Shown piece by piece: positions 1 through 7,789 of a stretch of 64,000 bases of DNA. The stretch is from Halobacillus yeomjeoni (GTDB lineage: Bacteria > Bacillota > Bacilli > Bacillales > Halobacillaceae), in the NCBI RefSeq assembly GCF_020171525.1, contig NZ_JAIVAI010000005.1:1-64000 (forward strand), written 5' to 3'. The notes beneath the pieces are model-generated. The model was not told the DNA's origin. It searched no databases and saw only the letters and a program-made list of their open reading frames with translations. The position numbers and the translations under genes were made by a program. Numbering within the stretch: position 1 is the first letter of the stretch; every line of letters begins with the position of its first letter.

Positions 1-4
1 TACG

Positions 5-119
5 ATGTGGTGGTGAAGGCGAAGAGGTCACACCTGTTCCCATGCCGAACACAGCAGTTAAGCTCTTCAGCGCCGATGGTAGTCGGGTCGATCCCCGTGA
101 GAGTAGGACGCTGCCACAT
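5..119 (+). rRNA. rrf: 5S ribosomal RNA
   Basis: This is a complete 5S rRNA at the left edge of the window. The conserved Bacillus-type internal segments are visible (GAAGAGGTCACACC, CCGAACAC, GTTAAGCTCTTCAGCGCC, GAGAGTAGGACG). The two ends, GTGGTGG and CTGCCAC, pair as helix I. It is the last rRNA of an operon whose 16S and 23S genes lie outside the window. The exact ends are estimated from helix I. Confidence 0.95.
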
Positions 120-151
120 CGATTGTTAATTTTTAATACTTAGTATATTGT

Positions 152-226
152 TCCAACGTAGCTCAGTGGTAGAGCAATCGGCTGTTAACCGATCGGTCGT
201 AGGTTCGAATCCTACCGTTGGAGCCA
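152..226 (+). tRNA. tRNA-Asn (GTT)
   Basis: A full cloverleaf with acceptor TCCAACG/CGTTGGA, anticodon loop CTGTTAA (GTT) and T-arm GGTTCGAATCC. The CCA end is encoded at 224-226. It follows the 5S rRNA by about 30 bp and is probably co-transcribed with the rRNA operon. Confidence 0.97.
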
Positions 227-292
227 TTTTTATGTTTTCAAAAGAAAAATGGCAGGAGATCAAAAGTATTAAACAAAAAGTTAAATGACCGG

Positions 293-323
293 AAGCCGCT
301 TTCTACAGAAAGCGGCTTTTTTT
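293..323 (+). terminator. Rho-independent terminator of the rRNA operon
   Basis: An 11-bp perfect stem (293-303 with 308-318) has a four-base loop and runs into seven T. It closes the 5S/tRNA-Asn transcript. Confidence 0.9.
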
Positions 324-598
324 GATTGCTTTCTTCACCTCCAATGAAGGTATTCATAAAAGTTTTAACGTCCTCTATAATCTCATCCAGTTATATTCTT
401 GATTTAGGGTCCGCGTCCAGGCTCCGCCAGCTCCATGTCCCTGCATTACCAGAGCCGGAAAAGATCATATAATTGAACATGTATATCGAAAGGCAAGCCA
501 AAGTAGGGAAAACACACGGTCACTGTAGGAAATAAAGAATACATTATTGTCAGGTCTATTTTCCCTGTAATGATTTTAATGAAAGAAGGTGGGATCGT
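324..598. other. Intergenic stretch with no recognised gene
   Basis: About 275 bp between the rRNA-operon terminator and the first glycan gene. I see no ORF with a ribosome binding site, no tRNA remnant and no clear sigma-A promoter. A weak TTGTCA (547-552) lies ahead of a TAATGA-like box with a spacer that is too short. A GAAGGTGGG ribosome binding site at 584-592 serves the next gene. Confidence 0.4.
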
Positions 599-1903
599 GT
601 GACTGCCCGAAAGCATTCTTATAAAAGAGTTGGGGTTTTAGGATTAGGGTTCGTAGGCTTACCTTTGTCCTTATTATTATATAAAAAAGGTTTTCAAGTT
701 ACAGGTATAGATATTGATGAGAACAAGCTCAAAGCTTTGAGGGCCGGGGACAGCTATATATCTGAAGTATGTCCAATTCAATTGAAAGAGGCTTTTTTAT
801 CAGGCAAATATGAAGTATCCGACAGTATGGATGTGTTAAAAAGACAGGACATCATCATCGTTTGCGTCCCGACACCTCTAAATGAAAACAACTTACCTGA
901 TTTAAGTTATTTAAAAAGTGCGGGGGAAGCAATTAGTCAACAGCTGAAGTCAGGTCATCTGATCATATTGGAAAGCTCGACATTCCCAGGAACCACGCGA
1001 GACATTTTTTTACGTATCCTTGAGCAAAGTGGAAAAAAAGTAGGGCGTGACTTTCATTTGGCGTATTCTCCGGAACGTATAGATCCAGGGAATGAAAAGT
1101 TTAAAGTCGAAGAAATTCCTAAAATAGTCAGCGGGGTGACACCGTCTTGTTTGACTCTCGTCTTTGAGGTCTATAACAATGTCTATGATTCAGTGGTTAA
1201 AGTGAATTCGCCTGAAGTGGCTGAAATAACTAAACTGCTGGAAAATTGTTATCGATACATCAATATATCTTTCATTAACGAATTTGCAATGTTATGTGAC
1301 AAGTTGAATATTGATATATGGGAAGTAATTAAAGCAGCAAGTACCAAGCCTTATGGTTTCCAACCATTCTTCCCTGGCCCTGGGATCGGAGGACATTGTA
1401 TACCTGTAGATCCACTATATTTGAAGTACAAAGCTCTCCAAGCAGGGGCACCTCATCAATTCATAGACTTATCTCAATCCATCAACGATTCGATACCAGT
1501 TTATATTGCAGGCCAACTTGAAAAAATTTTCTCTAAACCTTTTCAACAATTGTCAGTCTTGATTTACGGAGTTACTTATAAACCTGATGTTAAGGACATT
1601 CGTGGATCGTCTGCAATTCAAGTGATTGAGCAATTGGTGAAAAAGGGAGTAGATGTAAAGTTTCATGATCCTTTTGTAGATGAGATTGTTTTAGAATCCA
1701 ATGTTTCAATGAAGGGTGTAAAGATAACTGATGAATTACTGGGAAGTGTGGATTGTGTCCTTATCTTGACTGATCATACAGTCATTCCGGTAGATAAAAT
1801 CATAAAACACTCGAAAAATGTATATGATACTAGGAATGTCACAAGAGGTCTAAATGGAAAAGCTGAAGTGTATCGTTTAGGAGGTGGCTTTGATGTTGTT
1901 TGA
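599..1903 (+). CDS. Nucleotide-sugar dehydrogenase (UDP-HexNAc 6-dehydrogenase class)
   Basis: This is an NAD-dependent UDP-sugar dehydrogenase that oxidises C6 of a nucleotide sugar to a uronic acid. The N-terminal Rossmann motif GLGFVG is at residues 15-20. A SPERIDPGN motif is typical of the UDP-N-acetylglucosamine/mannosamine (WbpA/WecC) branch rather than the UDP-glucose branch. The catalytic-cysteine motif GGHCIPVDP places the cysteine at residue 267. Length (434 aa) is normal. The start is a GTG preceded by GAAGGTGGG. It is followed after 15 bp by a GT-D glycosyltransferase, so the cluster probably makes an acidic surface or spore-coat glycan. The exact substrate cannot be read from sequence. 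Confidence 0.9.
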   Translation: MTARKHSYKRVGVLGLGFVGLPLSLLLYKKGFQVTGIDIDENKLKALRAGDSYISEVCPIQLKEAFLSGKYEVSDSMDVLKRQDIIIVCVPTPLNENNLPDLSYLKSAGEAISQQLKSGHLIILESSTFPGTTRDIFLRILEQSGKKVGRDFHLAYSPERIDPGNEKFKVEEIPKIVSGVTPSCLTLVFEVYNNVYDSVVKVNSPEVAEITKLLENCYRYINISFINEFAMLCDKLNIDIWEVIKAASTKPYGFQPFFPGPGIGGHCIPVDPLYLKYKALQAGAPHQFIDLSQSINDSIPVYIAGQLEKIFSKPFQQLSVLIYGVTYKPDVKDIRGSSAIQVIEQLVKKGVDVKFHDPFVDEIVLESNVSMKGVKITDELLGSVDCVLILTDHTVIPVDKIIKHSKNVYDTRNVTRGLNGKAEVYRLGGGFDVV

Positions 1904-1918
1904 GGAGTTACGATTCAA

Positions 1919-2611
1919 ATGCTAAATGAAAGTCAGCTGATCCAGCGTATAGAAATAGCCCTGAAAAAGAATCAACCGCTATCAATCGTGAGGATAGGGG
2001 ATGGTGAAAATATCGTCCTGGCTCAAGACTCAGTATGGCCAATGAGGAAGGTTTTAAAAGAGCCTTGGGCGCAGCTTGCAATGAGGGGGAAGAAGGGAAT
2101 ACCTATGCTGGACTTAACCCTCCGAGATCACTTGGTAAAGGCTATTAGAGAGGCGGATATTGTAGGGGTTTTACCTATAGATGATAAAAAAATCTTTGCT
2201 CCCTCCTATCTCAAACGTCCTTTGACAGATCAAATCCTCAAACATTATCAAATAACCCCGCAACTTATGTGTGATGCAACAGTAATGAGAGATTGTGCCT
2301 CCAATTCGAAGTTTTGGAACTTGTTTAAAGGTAAACGGGTCGTAGTGATTTACAAATATGCACAAGATTTCAGTTATAAGCTGCAAAAGGATTATTCCAT
2401 CTCAGTCGTAGAAAAGGTTACATTTACTCATTATAACCAGCTAACGGAAACCCTTGCACTTATGGAACAGAAAAAAAATGATTTTGATGTGGCATTAATT
2501 TCATGTGGTGTAAATTCAGTTATTCTGGCAAGTGAAATTGCTAAAAAAACAGGGAAAGTCGCTATTGACTTTGGTAAACCAGCCCAGTTTATGACTGGGA
2601 AACCCTATTAA
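1919..2611 (+). CDS. GT-D fold glycosyltransferase (DUF1792-like)
   Basis: A 230-aa cytosolic protein whose N-terminal motif VRIGDGE (about residues 24-30) marks the GT-D fold transferases. That family was first recognised as the third domain of streptococcal serine-rich-repeat protein glycosylation enzymes. It transfers a sugar from a UDP donor. I see no membrane segment. It lies 15 bp after the nucleotide-sugar dehydrogenase and 58 bp before a second glycosyltransferase, so the three likely form one operon. No classic GT-A DxD motif is obvious, as expected for GT-D. Acceptor and donor are unknown. Confidence 0.8.
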   Translation: MLNESQLIQRIEIALKKNQPLSIVRIGDGENIVLAQDSVWPMRKVLKEPWAQLAMRGKKGIPMLDLTLRDHLVKAIREADIVGVLPIDDKKIFAPSYLKRPLTDQILKHYQITPQLMCDATVMRDCASNSKFWNLFKGKRVVVIYKYAQDFSYKLQKDYSISVVEKVTFTHYNQLTETLALMEQKKNDFDVALISCGVNSVILASEIAKKTGKVAIDFGKPAQFMTGKPY

Positions 2612-2669
2612 CGCTCTCAGTGGTGTGAGCGATTTTATCGTTTCCACCCTGAGCCATTGAGGTGATGAG

Positions 2670-3632
2670 ATGAAAATACTATTGTTAGTAAAGCCGTTCG
2701 GTGAAAAACTAGCTAAACATAAAGGGAAATTTGACTTTTTCAAGGCATTAGAAAAAATTGCAGAAGTACAATACTGGGGGGAAGATGGACACATTCAATA
2801 TATATTAAAGCAACTCAACTTTGAACCGGATTTCATCCTTCATTACGATATTGCATGGGGATACGCTTTTGCGCCTAAAATAGAAGGGCTGCAAACAGTG
2901 GATATTCCAAAGGGCTGTTTTATTTCTGATGTCCATTACAATAAAAACATCAGAAAGCAATATATTGATTCAAGTAAGATCGACCTTATATTATCAGGAC
3001 CTAAGTATCCATTTTTACGTGAATATCCGGAATATGAGGATAAATTTCGTTGTTTACCTTGGTCAATTAACCCCGATGTTTTTAAGGACTGGGGGATGGG
3101 AAAAGACATCAATTTTTTGTTGATGGGTCAAGTGTATCACCCTAGGAAGAGTATGAATAAGTCAAATACACAAAAAGGGAGATATCCATTCAGAGAGGCC
3201 GTTCTTTCTAAAATGTACAGGGTAAAAGGGTTTGTCTTTCACCCGCATCCTGGTCATCGAGTTGCACCTTCCAACGACTTGCTGGTGGACAAAAAATACG
3301 CACAGGAGCTCAATCGTGCAAAAATGTTTTTCACATGTGGATCTGTTTTGCAATACCCAGTATTAAAGTTTTATGAAGCTCCGGCTTGTCGGACTCTTCT
3401 TTTAGCTGAATCGAATAAAGAAATTGAAGAACTGGGTTTTAAAGATCGTGTTCACTATGTATCATGCAATCGCGGAAACTTTTATGAAAAGGCTATGTAT
3501 TATTTAAAAAATGAACAGGAGAGGAAACGAATTACGGATGAAGGATATAAATTCGTCCAAAGCCACCATACCAATGATGTGAGAGCTAAAGAGCTTTTGG
3601 GCTTCATCGAGGAAATCCTTCACACTAAATAA
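2670..3632 (+). CDS. Glycosyltransferase family protein (CgeB/GT4-like)
   Basis: A 320-aa protein with a two-lobed layout. The N-terminal lobe starts with the strand MKILLLVKPFG. The C-terminal lobe carries the GT4/CgeB-type ending LKFYEAPACRTLLLAES, where the Glu would contact the sugar nucleotide, followed by a terminal helix (ELLGFIEEIL). CgeB-type enzymes decorate Bacillus spore outer layers. There are no transmembrane segments. It is the last gene of the glycan cluster, has a GAGGTGATGAG ribosome binding site, and is followed by a strong terminator. Function as a transferase is well supported. Spore-coat versus exopolysaccharide use is inference. Confidence 0.75.
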   Translation: MKILLLVKPFGEKLAKHKGKFDFFKALEKIAEVQYWGEDGHIQYILKQLNFEPDFILHYDIAWGYAFAPKIEGLQTVDIPKGCFISDVHYNKNIRKQYIDSSKIDLILSGPKYPFLREYPEYEDKFRCLPWSINPDVFKDWGMGKDINFLLMGQVYHPRKSMNKSNTQKGRYPFREAVLSKMYRVKGFVFHPHPGHRVAPSNDLLVDKKYAQELNRAKMFFTCGSVLQYPVLKFYEAPACRTLLLAESNKEIEELGFKDRVHYVSCNRGNFYEKAMYYLKNEQERKRITDEGYKFVQSHHTNDVRAKELLGFIEEILHTK

Positions 3633-3647
3633 ATCATCTAGCTTCTT

Positions 3648-3680
3648 AAATCTGATGATAAATGTCATCAGATTTTTTTT
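3648..3680 (+). terminator. Terminator of the glycan cluster
   Basis: An 11-bp stem (3648-3658 with 3665-3675) is followed by a run of eight T. It isolates the glycan genes from the tRNA array. Confidence 0.88.
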
Positions 3681-3828
3681 GGGGAAAAGTGTTCACATGC
3701 TTTTTATGATAAGGTTATGTATAAACGCATGAACACAGGCATAAATGAGTGAGGGGCATGCTCAAGAAGGGGAATAACGGGAAAAAAAGATGGTTTATAA
3801 AAAAATATAAAAAATTCCTCAAAACCCC

Positions 3829-3857
3829 TTGCATTTTTCTTGATACCCTTATATAAT
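3829..3857 (+). promoter_or_regulatory. Sigma-A promoter of the tRNA array
   Basis: TTGCAT (3829-3834), a 17-bp spacer and a perfect TATAAT (3852-3857) lie about 58 bp before the first tRNA. The array is therefore transcribed independently of the upstream rRNA operon. Confidence 0.8.
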
Positions 3858-3915
3858 AATTCTTGTCCGCTTGAGACAGAGCGGTCAAAAAAAAGCTTCT
3901 GACCTTTAAATGCTT

Positions 3916-3987
<72 letters not shown>

Positions 3988-4003
3988 CTGAAAGAAACAA
4001 TTT

Positions 4004-4078
4004 GGCCCGTTGGTCAAGTGGTTAAGACACCGCCCTTTCACGGCGGTAACACGGGTTCGAATCCCGTACGGGTCACCA
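4004..4078 (+). tRNA. tRNA-Glu (TTC)
   Basis: Acceptor GGCCCGT/ACGGGTC; the anticodon arm CCGCC-CTTTCAC-GGCGG gives TTC. CCA is encoded at 4076-4078. Confidence 0.97.
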
Positions 4079-4084
4079 CTTTAT

Positions 4085-4160
4085 GGAGGATTAGCTCAGC
4101 TGGGAGAGCACTTGCCTTACAAGCAAGGGGTCGCAGGTTCGAACCCTGCATCCTCCACCA
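4085..4160 (+). tRNA. tRNA-Val (TAC)
   Basis: Acceptor GGAGGAT/ATCCTCC; the anticodon arm CTTGC-CTTACAA-GCAAG gives TAC. CCA is encoded. It follows tRNA-Glu by six bases. Confidence 0.97.
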
Positions 4161-4176
4161 TTCAATTCCATAATAA

Positions 4177-4252
4177 GCCGGCCTAGCTCAACTGGCAGAG
4201 CAACTGATTTGTAATCAGTAGGTTGGGGGTTCAAGTCCTCTGGCCGGCACCA
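4177..4252 (+). tRNA. tRNA-Thr (TGT)
   Basis: Acceptor GCCGGCC/GGCCGGC; the anticodon arm ACTGA-TTTGTAA-TCAGT gives TGT. CCA is encoded. Together with the GGT isoacceptor, the array covers most threonine codons. Confidence 0.97.
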
Positions 4253-4265
4253 CTTTACAAAGCGT

Positions 4266-4351
4266 GGAGGGATAGCGAAGTTGGCCAAACGCGGCGGACT
4301 GTAAATCCGCTCCCATCGGGTTCGTAGGTTCGAGTCCTACTCCCTCCACCA
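4266..4351 (+). tRNA. tRNA-Tyr (GTA)
   Basis: An 86-base class II tRNA with a long variable arm. The anticodon loop CTGTAAA gives GTA. Acceptor GGAGGGA/TCCCTCC; CCA is encoded. Confidence 0.97.
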
Positions 4352-4461
4352 TTTTTTTATTTTTACGCTGGTAGCACTTAGATCAGCTTATTTTTATGAA
4401 AATAAATGAACATTTACGGGTATACTTTTTGAAAGAAAGCCCATAATACTATTATAACTGT

Positions 4462-4536
4462 TGGGCCATAGCCAAGCGGTAAGGCAACGGTTTTTGGTAC
4501 CGTCATGCGCTGGTTCGAATCCAGCTGGCCCAGCCA
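4462..4536 (+). tRNA. tRNA-Gln (TTG)
   Basis: Acceptor TGGGCCA/TGGCCCA; anticodon TTG within the arm CGGTTTTTGGTACCG. CCA is encoded. It lies after a 110-bp gap within the array. Confidence 0.97.
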
Positions 4537-4649
4537 TTTTCAGTTAGTCATTCATCAATACAGTTATCAGTACAATGTTGATTCTTAGGATGTAGACATG
4601 CTAGGCATGGTTTGATCTGACTGCTTAATGGGTACGTAATATTTATTAC

Positions 4650-4722
4650 GAGCCATTAGCTCAGCTGGCAGAGCATCTGACTTTTAATCAGAGGGTCGAA
4701 GGTTCGAATCCTTCATGGCTCA
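4650..4722 (+). tRNA. tRNA-Lys (TTT)
   Basis: Acceptor GAGCCAT/ATGGCTC; the anticodon loop CTTTTAA gives TTT. The 3' CCA is not encoded (CTT follows the discriminator), so CCA must be added enzymatically. Confidence 0.96.
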
Positions 4723-4760
4723 CTTTTATCTTTAACAAACGATTGAATCTATCAATCTAA

Positions 4761-4835
4761 GCGGGAGTAGTTCAGTGGTAGAACACCACCTTGCCAAGGT
4801 GGGGGTCGCGGGTTCGAATCCCGTCTCCCGCTCCA
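4761..4835 (+). tRNA. tRNA-Gly (GCC)
   Basis: Acceptor GCGGGAG/CTCCCGC; the anticodon arm CCACC-TTGCCAA-GGTGG gives GCC. CCA is encoded. Confidence 0.97.
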
Positions 4836-4838
4836 TAT

Positions 4839-4914
4839 GGGGCCTTAGCTCAGCTGGGAGAGCGCCTGCTTTGCACGCAGGAGGTCAGCGGTTCGATCCC
4901 GCTAGGCTCCACCA
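4839..4914 (+). tRNA. tRNA-Ala (TGC)
   Basis: Acceptor GGGGCCT/AGGCTCC with one G-T pair; the anticodon arm CCTGC-TTTGCAC-GCAGG gives TGC. CCA is encoded. It lies only three bases after tRNA-Gly and is the last tRNA of the array. Confidence 0.97.
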
Positions 4915-4947
4915 TATACTATACATACAAACGATTGATCATAATAC

Positions 4948-4977
4948 AACTGACATCCTTCAAGGTGTCAGTTTTTT
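4948..4977 (+). terminator. Terminator of the tRNA array
   Basis: The stem AACTGACA..../....TGTCAGTT continues with a CCTT/AAGG inner helix across a bulged T and is followed by six T. Confidence 0.85.
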
Positions 4978-5069
4978 GTTTTAGATAAAATGGTCGAAAA
5001 TAAGTAATCATACAGAAACTGAGTAGATAACCTGGAAGAATCCGTATATATATGCAGAATCATGTCCGG

Positions 5070-5099
5070 TTGAGTCACTCTTGATAAAACGGTTACAAT
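5070..5099 (+). promoter_or_regulatory. Putative sigma-A promoter of rocF
   Basis: TTGAGT (5070-5075), an 18-bp spacer and TACAAT (5094-5099) lie 30 bp before the rocF start codon. Confidence 0.45.
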
Positions 5100-5128
5100 A
5101 ATTGTAGTGGACAAAAGGAGGAACAAAT

Positions 5129-6031
5129 ATGAATAATAAAATATCCGTCATTGGGGTACCAATGGACTTAGGCCAGATGCGCCGAGGGGTAGATATGGGA
5201 CCAAGTGCCATCCGCTACGCCGGTATGGTAGAACGCCTTACACAGCTGAAGTATGACATTGAGGATCTTGGGGATATTGAAATTCCTCGACCAGCACAAC
5301 CAGCTGGTGTGAAACATGATAATTTAAGGAATCTGAATGAAATAGCAGAAGGTACACAACGTTTAGCCAATGAAGTCGACCAAATCGTTGGAAAAGGCAG
5401 TTTCCCACTGGTATTGGGTGGGGATCATAGTATCGCAATGGGTACTCTTGCTGGATTGTCGAAGCATTATGAAAACCTCGGCGTCATTTGGTATGATGCC
5501 CACGGGGATTTAAACACGGCAGACAGTTCTCCATCAGGAAATATTCATGGAATGCCTCTTGCAGTAAGTTTAGGAATCGGTCATGAGAAGCTTACCAGCA
5601 TCCATGGCGAAGAGCCGAAGATCAAACCTGAAAATATTGTAATCATTGGCGCACGCTCCCTTGATGAAGGTGAACGCATATTAATCAAAGAAAAAGGAAT
5701 TAAAGTTTACACAATGCACGAAGTGGATCGTATGGGCATGACTCAAGTCATTGAGGAATCCGTCGATTATTTGAAAGACCGTACTGATGGGGTTCACCTG
5801 AGCCTGGATCTTGACGGTTTAGATCCGAATGAAGCTCCTGGAGTCGGTACTCCGGTCCTTGGTGGTTTGAGCTATCGTGAGAGCCACTTGGCTATGGAAA
5901 TGCTTCACCAGTCCGGGATGATTACATCGGCTGAGTTTGTTGAAGTAAACCCGATTTTGGATGAAAAAAATAAGACCGCTAGTTTAGCAGTCGGATTGAT
6001 GGGTTCATTATTCGGAGAAAGTTTAAAATAA
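5129..6031 (+). CDS. rocF: Arginase
   Basis: Hydrolyses L-arginine to L-ornithine and urea in the cytoplasm. All binuclear-manganese ligands of the ureohydrolase family are visible: His100 in GGDHS, Asp123/His125/Asp127 in DAHGD, and Asp227/Asp229 in LDLDGLDP. Length (300 aa) matches bacterial arginases. The ATG has an AAAGGAGG ribosome binding site. As in B. subtilis it sits directly upstream of the sigW region, but here it is a single-gene unit with its own terminator. No permease or other roc catabolic genes are adjacent. Ornithine from this step could also feed polyamine or cell-wall pathways, but nothing in the window shows that. Confidence 0.97.
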   Translation: MNNKISVIGVPMDLGQMRRGVDMGPSAIRYAGMVERLTQLKYDIEDLGDIEIPRPAQPAGVKHDNLRNLNEIAEGTQRLANEVDQIVGKGSFPLVLGGDHSIAMGTLAGLSKHYENLGVIWYDAHGDLNTADSSPSGNIHGMPLAVSLGIGHEKLTSIHGEEPKIKPENIVIIGARSLDEGERILIKEKGIKVYTMHEVDRMGMTQVIEESVDYLKDRTDGVHLSLDLDGLDPNEAPGVGTPVLGGLSYRESHLAMEMLHQSGMITSAEFVEVNPILDEKNKTASLAVGLMGSLFGESLK

Positions 6032-6042
6032 AGGTTTGACGA

Positions 6043-6234
6043 TTAACAGTAACTTGTCTTGTTGACGGCAGGTTGCTGTTTTTCTTTTATTTCTTCATAT
6101 TCATTCATCAGGTGATCCAGACGGATGCTCATACACAACACTTCACTGGAAGTTAGCGGATGGGTGCGGGCCAGGACCCCCATCTTCCTTCGGCAATCCT
6201 CGATTTCTTTGACTAGGAAACTTATCTGCCTCAT
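6043..6234 (-). CDS. Spo0E-like aspartyl-phosphate phosphatase
   Basis: A 63-aa helical-hairpin protein of the Spo0E family. Members dephosphorylate response regulators such as Spo0A~P and so restrain sporulation. The family pattern is present: IEDCRRKM in helix 1, then SIRLDHLMNEY in helix 2, which carries the signature S-x-x-LD-x-L. I chose the ATG at 6234 because AAAGGGTGA sits at proper distance. A GTG three codons upstream would lie inside that ribosome binding site. It is convergent with rocF and divergent from sigW. The target regulator cannot be deduced from sequence. Confidence 0.85.
   Translation of the reverse strand: MRQISFLVKEIEDCRRKMGVLARTHPLTSSEVLCMSIRLDHLMNEYEEIKEKQQPAVNKTSYC
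6045..6084 (+). terminator. Terminator after rocF, overlapping the 3' end of the opposite gene
   Basis: A nine-bp outer stem (6045-6053 with 6072-6080) is followed by five T. The hairpin lies inside the last codons of the convergent Spo0E-like gene. Confidence 0.75.
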
Positions 6235-6334
6235 CGGTATCACCCTTTAATTCATATTTTTTACAGTTATTCTCTTATAACCGAATATGAAATACGTTAA
6301 ACTTAATAAAGGATAAAAGAAATTTTTATTTTTA

Positions 6335-6361
6335 TGAAACCTAAGGGCGATCTCATCCGTA
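6335..6361 (+). promoter_or_regulatory. SigW-type ECF promoter of sigW-rsiW
   Basis: TGAAAC (6335-6340), a 17-bp spacer and CGTA (6358-6361) match the B. subtilis SigW consensus (TGAAAC, N16, CGTA) apart from one extra spacer base. It lies 38 bp before the sigW start, as expected for autoregulation. Confidence 0.85.
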
Positions 6362-6398
6362 TAGGGTATCGACCGCAAGTAAAGCGGAGGTATAGCAG

Positions 6399-6962
6399 AT
6401 GGAAACCATGATCAAACAAAAAATTAAAGAGGTGAAAAAAGGCGACCAATCCGCCTTTGAAGACATTGTGTCCTTTTATCAGAACAAAGTCTACCATATC
6501 TGCTTCCGTATGATAGGGAACGCCTATGAAGCAGAGGATTTGGCTCAAGAAGCTTTTATTAGAGCTTATACAAACATCCACACCTTTGATAATCGGAGAA
6601 AGTTTTCTACTTGGTTATACAGAATTGCCACCAACCTGACCATTGATAGAATACGAAAGAAAAAACCTGATTATCATTTGGATGCCCAGGTGAGAGGGAC
6701 TGAAGGACTAGATATGTATTCTCAACTAGCAGCTGATCAGGCGCTACCTGAGGAAGAAGTAGAAAGCCTTGAGCTGCAAACGTATATCCACAAAGAAATA
6801 TTGGCTTTACCTCCCAAGTATCGCAGCGTAATCGTATTGAGATATTTGGATGAACTGCCATTACAGGATATAGCTGAGATATTGGATATTCCGGTGGGAA
6901 CCGTCAAAACCCGGGTCCATCGTGGCAGGGAAGCTTTACGTAAAAAGCTTCGGCACGTGTAA
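6399..6962 (+). CDS. sigW: ECF RNA polymerase sigma factor SigW
   Basis: A 187-aa ECF sigma factor that directs RNA polymerase to envelope-stress promoters. Region 2 shows EAEDLAQEAFIRAY and FSTWLYRIATNLTIDRIRKK, which bind the -10 element. Region 4 shows LPPKYRSVIVLRYLDELPLQDIAEIL and GTVKTRVHRGREALRKKL, the -35-binding helix-turn-helix. The ATG follows GCGGAGG. It is preceded by its own SigW-type promoter and followed after 16 bp by rsiW, the same pair and location as in B. subtilis. The B. subtilis regulon deals with cell-wall antibiotics, alkaline shock and bacteriocins. Confidence 0.95.
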   Translation: METMIKQKIKEVKKGDQSAFEDIVSFYQNKVYHICFRMIGNAYEAEDLAQEAFIRAYTNIHTFDNRRKFSTWLYRIATNLTIDRIRKKKPDYHLDAQVRGTEGLDMYSQLAADQALPEEEVESLELQTYIHKEILALPPKYRSVIVLRYLDELPLQDIAEILDIPVGTVKTRVHRGREALRKKLRHV

Positions 6963-6978
6963 AGGAGTGAGAGAGGGA

Positions 6979-7632
6979 ATGGATTGTAATAAACAAGCTG
7001 TTGCACTCATGCATAAATATATGGATGGAGACCTGACCCAGGAAGAAGAGAGACGACTTCGCCACCATCTACAAGCATGTTCAACTTGTCAAAATCATTT
7101 TCATGAATTAAAAAAGACGACGACACTAATTAAAAATACAGGCCCTGTGTCTGCGCCGAAAAATTTCACATCAAATGTGATGGCGAATTTACCTAAAGAG
7201 AAAAAGAAAAAACGTTATACGCGTTTCTTGCAGAAGCACCCGATCTTGACGGCGGCAGCCGTGTTTTTCATTTTAATGTTCAGCAGTGTTTTCACCACTT
7301 GGAACCAAGATCAGCAAGTGACCGTATCTAAACAGGAAAATCTGGAAATTCGTGATAACACTGTTATTGTTCCTGAAGGTGTTACGGTCAACGGGGATCT
7401 AGTTGTGCGAAATGGCGATCTGAGGATTGAAGGTCAAATAAATGGAGACGTGACTATAATCAATGGCGATATTATTGAGGGTCAGGCGGACCATCAACTT
7501 GAAGGAATTGATTCTTCTACTCTTCAAGCCTATTCAGGAGAACTGACTGAAGTGAATAAGATCCACGAATGGGTCTGGTATCAGACGAAAAATGCAATCA
7601 CCAGCATATTTTCATTTGGCTCAGATGAATAA
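6979..7632 (+). CDS. rsiW: Anti-sigma-W factor RsiW
   Basis: A 217-aa single-pass membrane anti-sigma factor that holds SigW inactive until it is cut by site-1 protease and RasP. An N-terminal zinc-binding anti-sigma domain carries the H-x3-C-x2-C motif (HHLQACSTC, about residues 28-36). One transmembrane helix lies near residues 87-107 (PILTAAAVFFILMFSSVF). A C-terminal extracytoplasmic domain of GDV/NGD-type beta turns follows. The ATG at 6979 is chosen for its GGAGTGAGAGAGGG ribosome binding site. An in-frame upstream start at 6922 would overlap sigW by 41 bp and lacks a site. Confidence 0.93.
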   Translation: MDCNKQAVALMHKYMDGDLTQEEERRLRHHLQACSTCQNHFHELKKTTTLIKNTGPVSAPKNFTSNVMANLPKEKKKKRYTRFLQKHPILTAAAVFFILMFSSVFTTWNQDQQVTVSKQENLEIRDNTVIVPEGVTVNGDLVVRNGDLRIEGQINGDVTIINGDIIEGQADHQLEGIDSSTLQAYSGELTEVNKIHEWVWYQTKNAITSIFSFGSDE

Positions 7633-7641
7633 GGAATATGG

Positions 7642-7677
7642 AAACCAGGATGAAGGTAGTCTCATCCTGGTTTTTTT
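7642..7677 (+). terminator. Terminator of sigW-rsiW
   Basis: The stem AACCAGGATGA/TCATCCTGGTT with a short loop is followed by seven T. Confidence 0.88.
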
Positions 7678-7722
7678 GAATTCTCATTCTATGACGTAAG
7701 GTTATTCGTGCAGGGTGATGTG

Positions 7723-7731
7723 TGATATAAT
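7723..7731 (+). promoter_or_regulatory. Extended -10 promoter of cdaA
   Basis: TGATATAAT is a perfect TATAAT preceded by an extended -10 TG. The -35 (TTATTC at 7702, 18-bp spacer) is weak. It lies about 58 bp before the cdaA start. Confidence 0.55.
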
Positions 7732-7789
7732 GGTACAGGCGAAATTATTTGAATTATAGCTTTATTTCTTAATAGAAGGAAGTGTAGGC

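Noticed and set aside
4429-4458. A second promoter inside the tRNA array before tRNA-Gln (TTGAAA ... TATAAC)
   Set aside because: The predicted start would fall inside the tRNA gene (4462), leaving no 5' leader.
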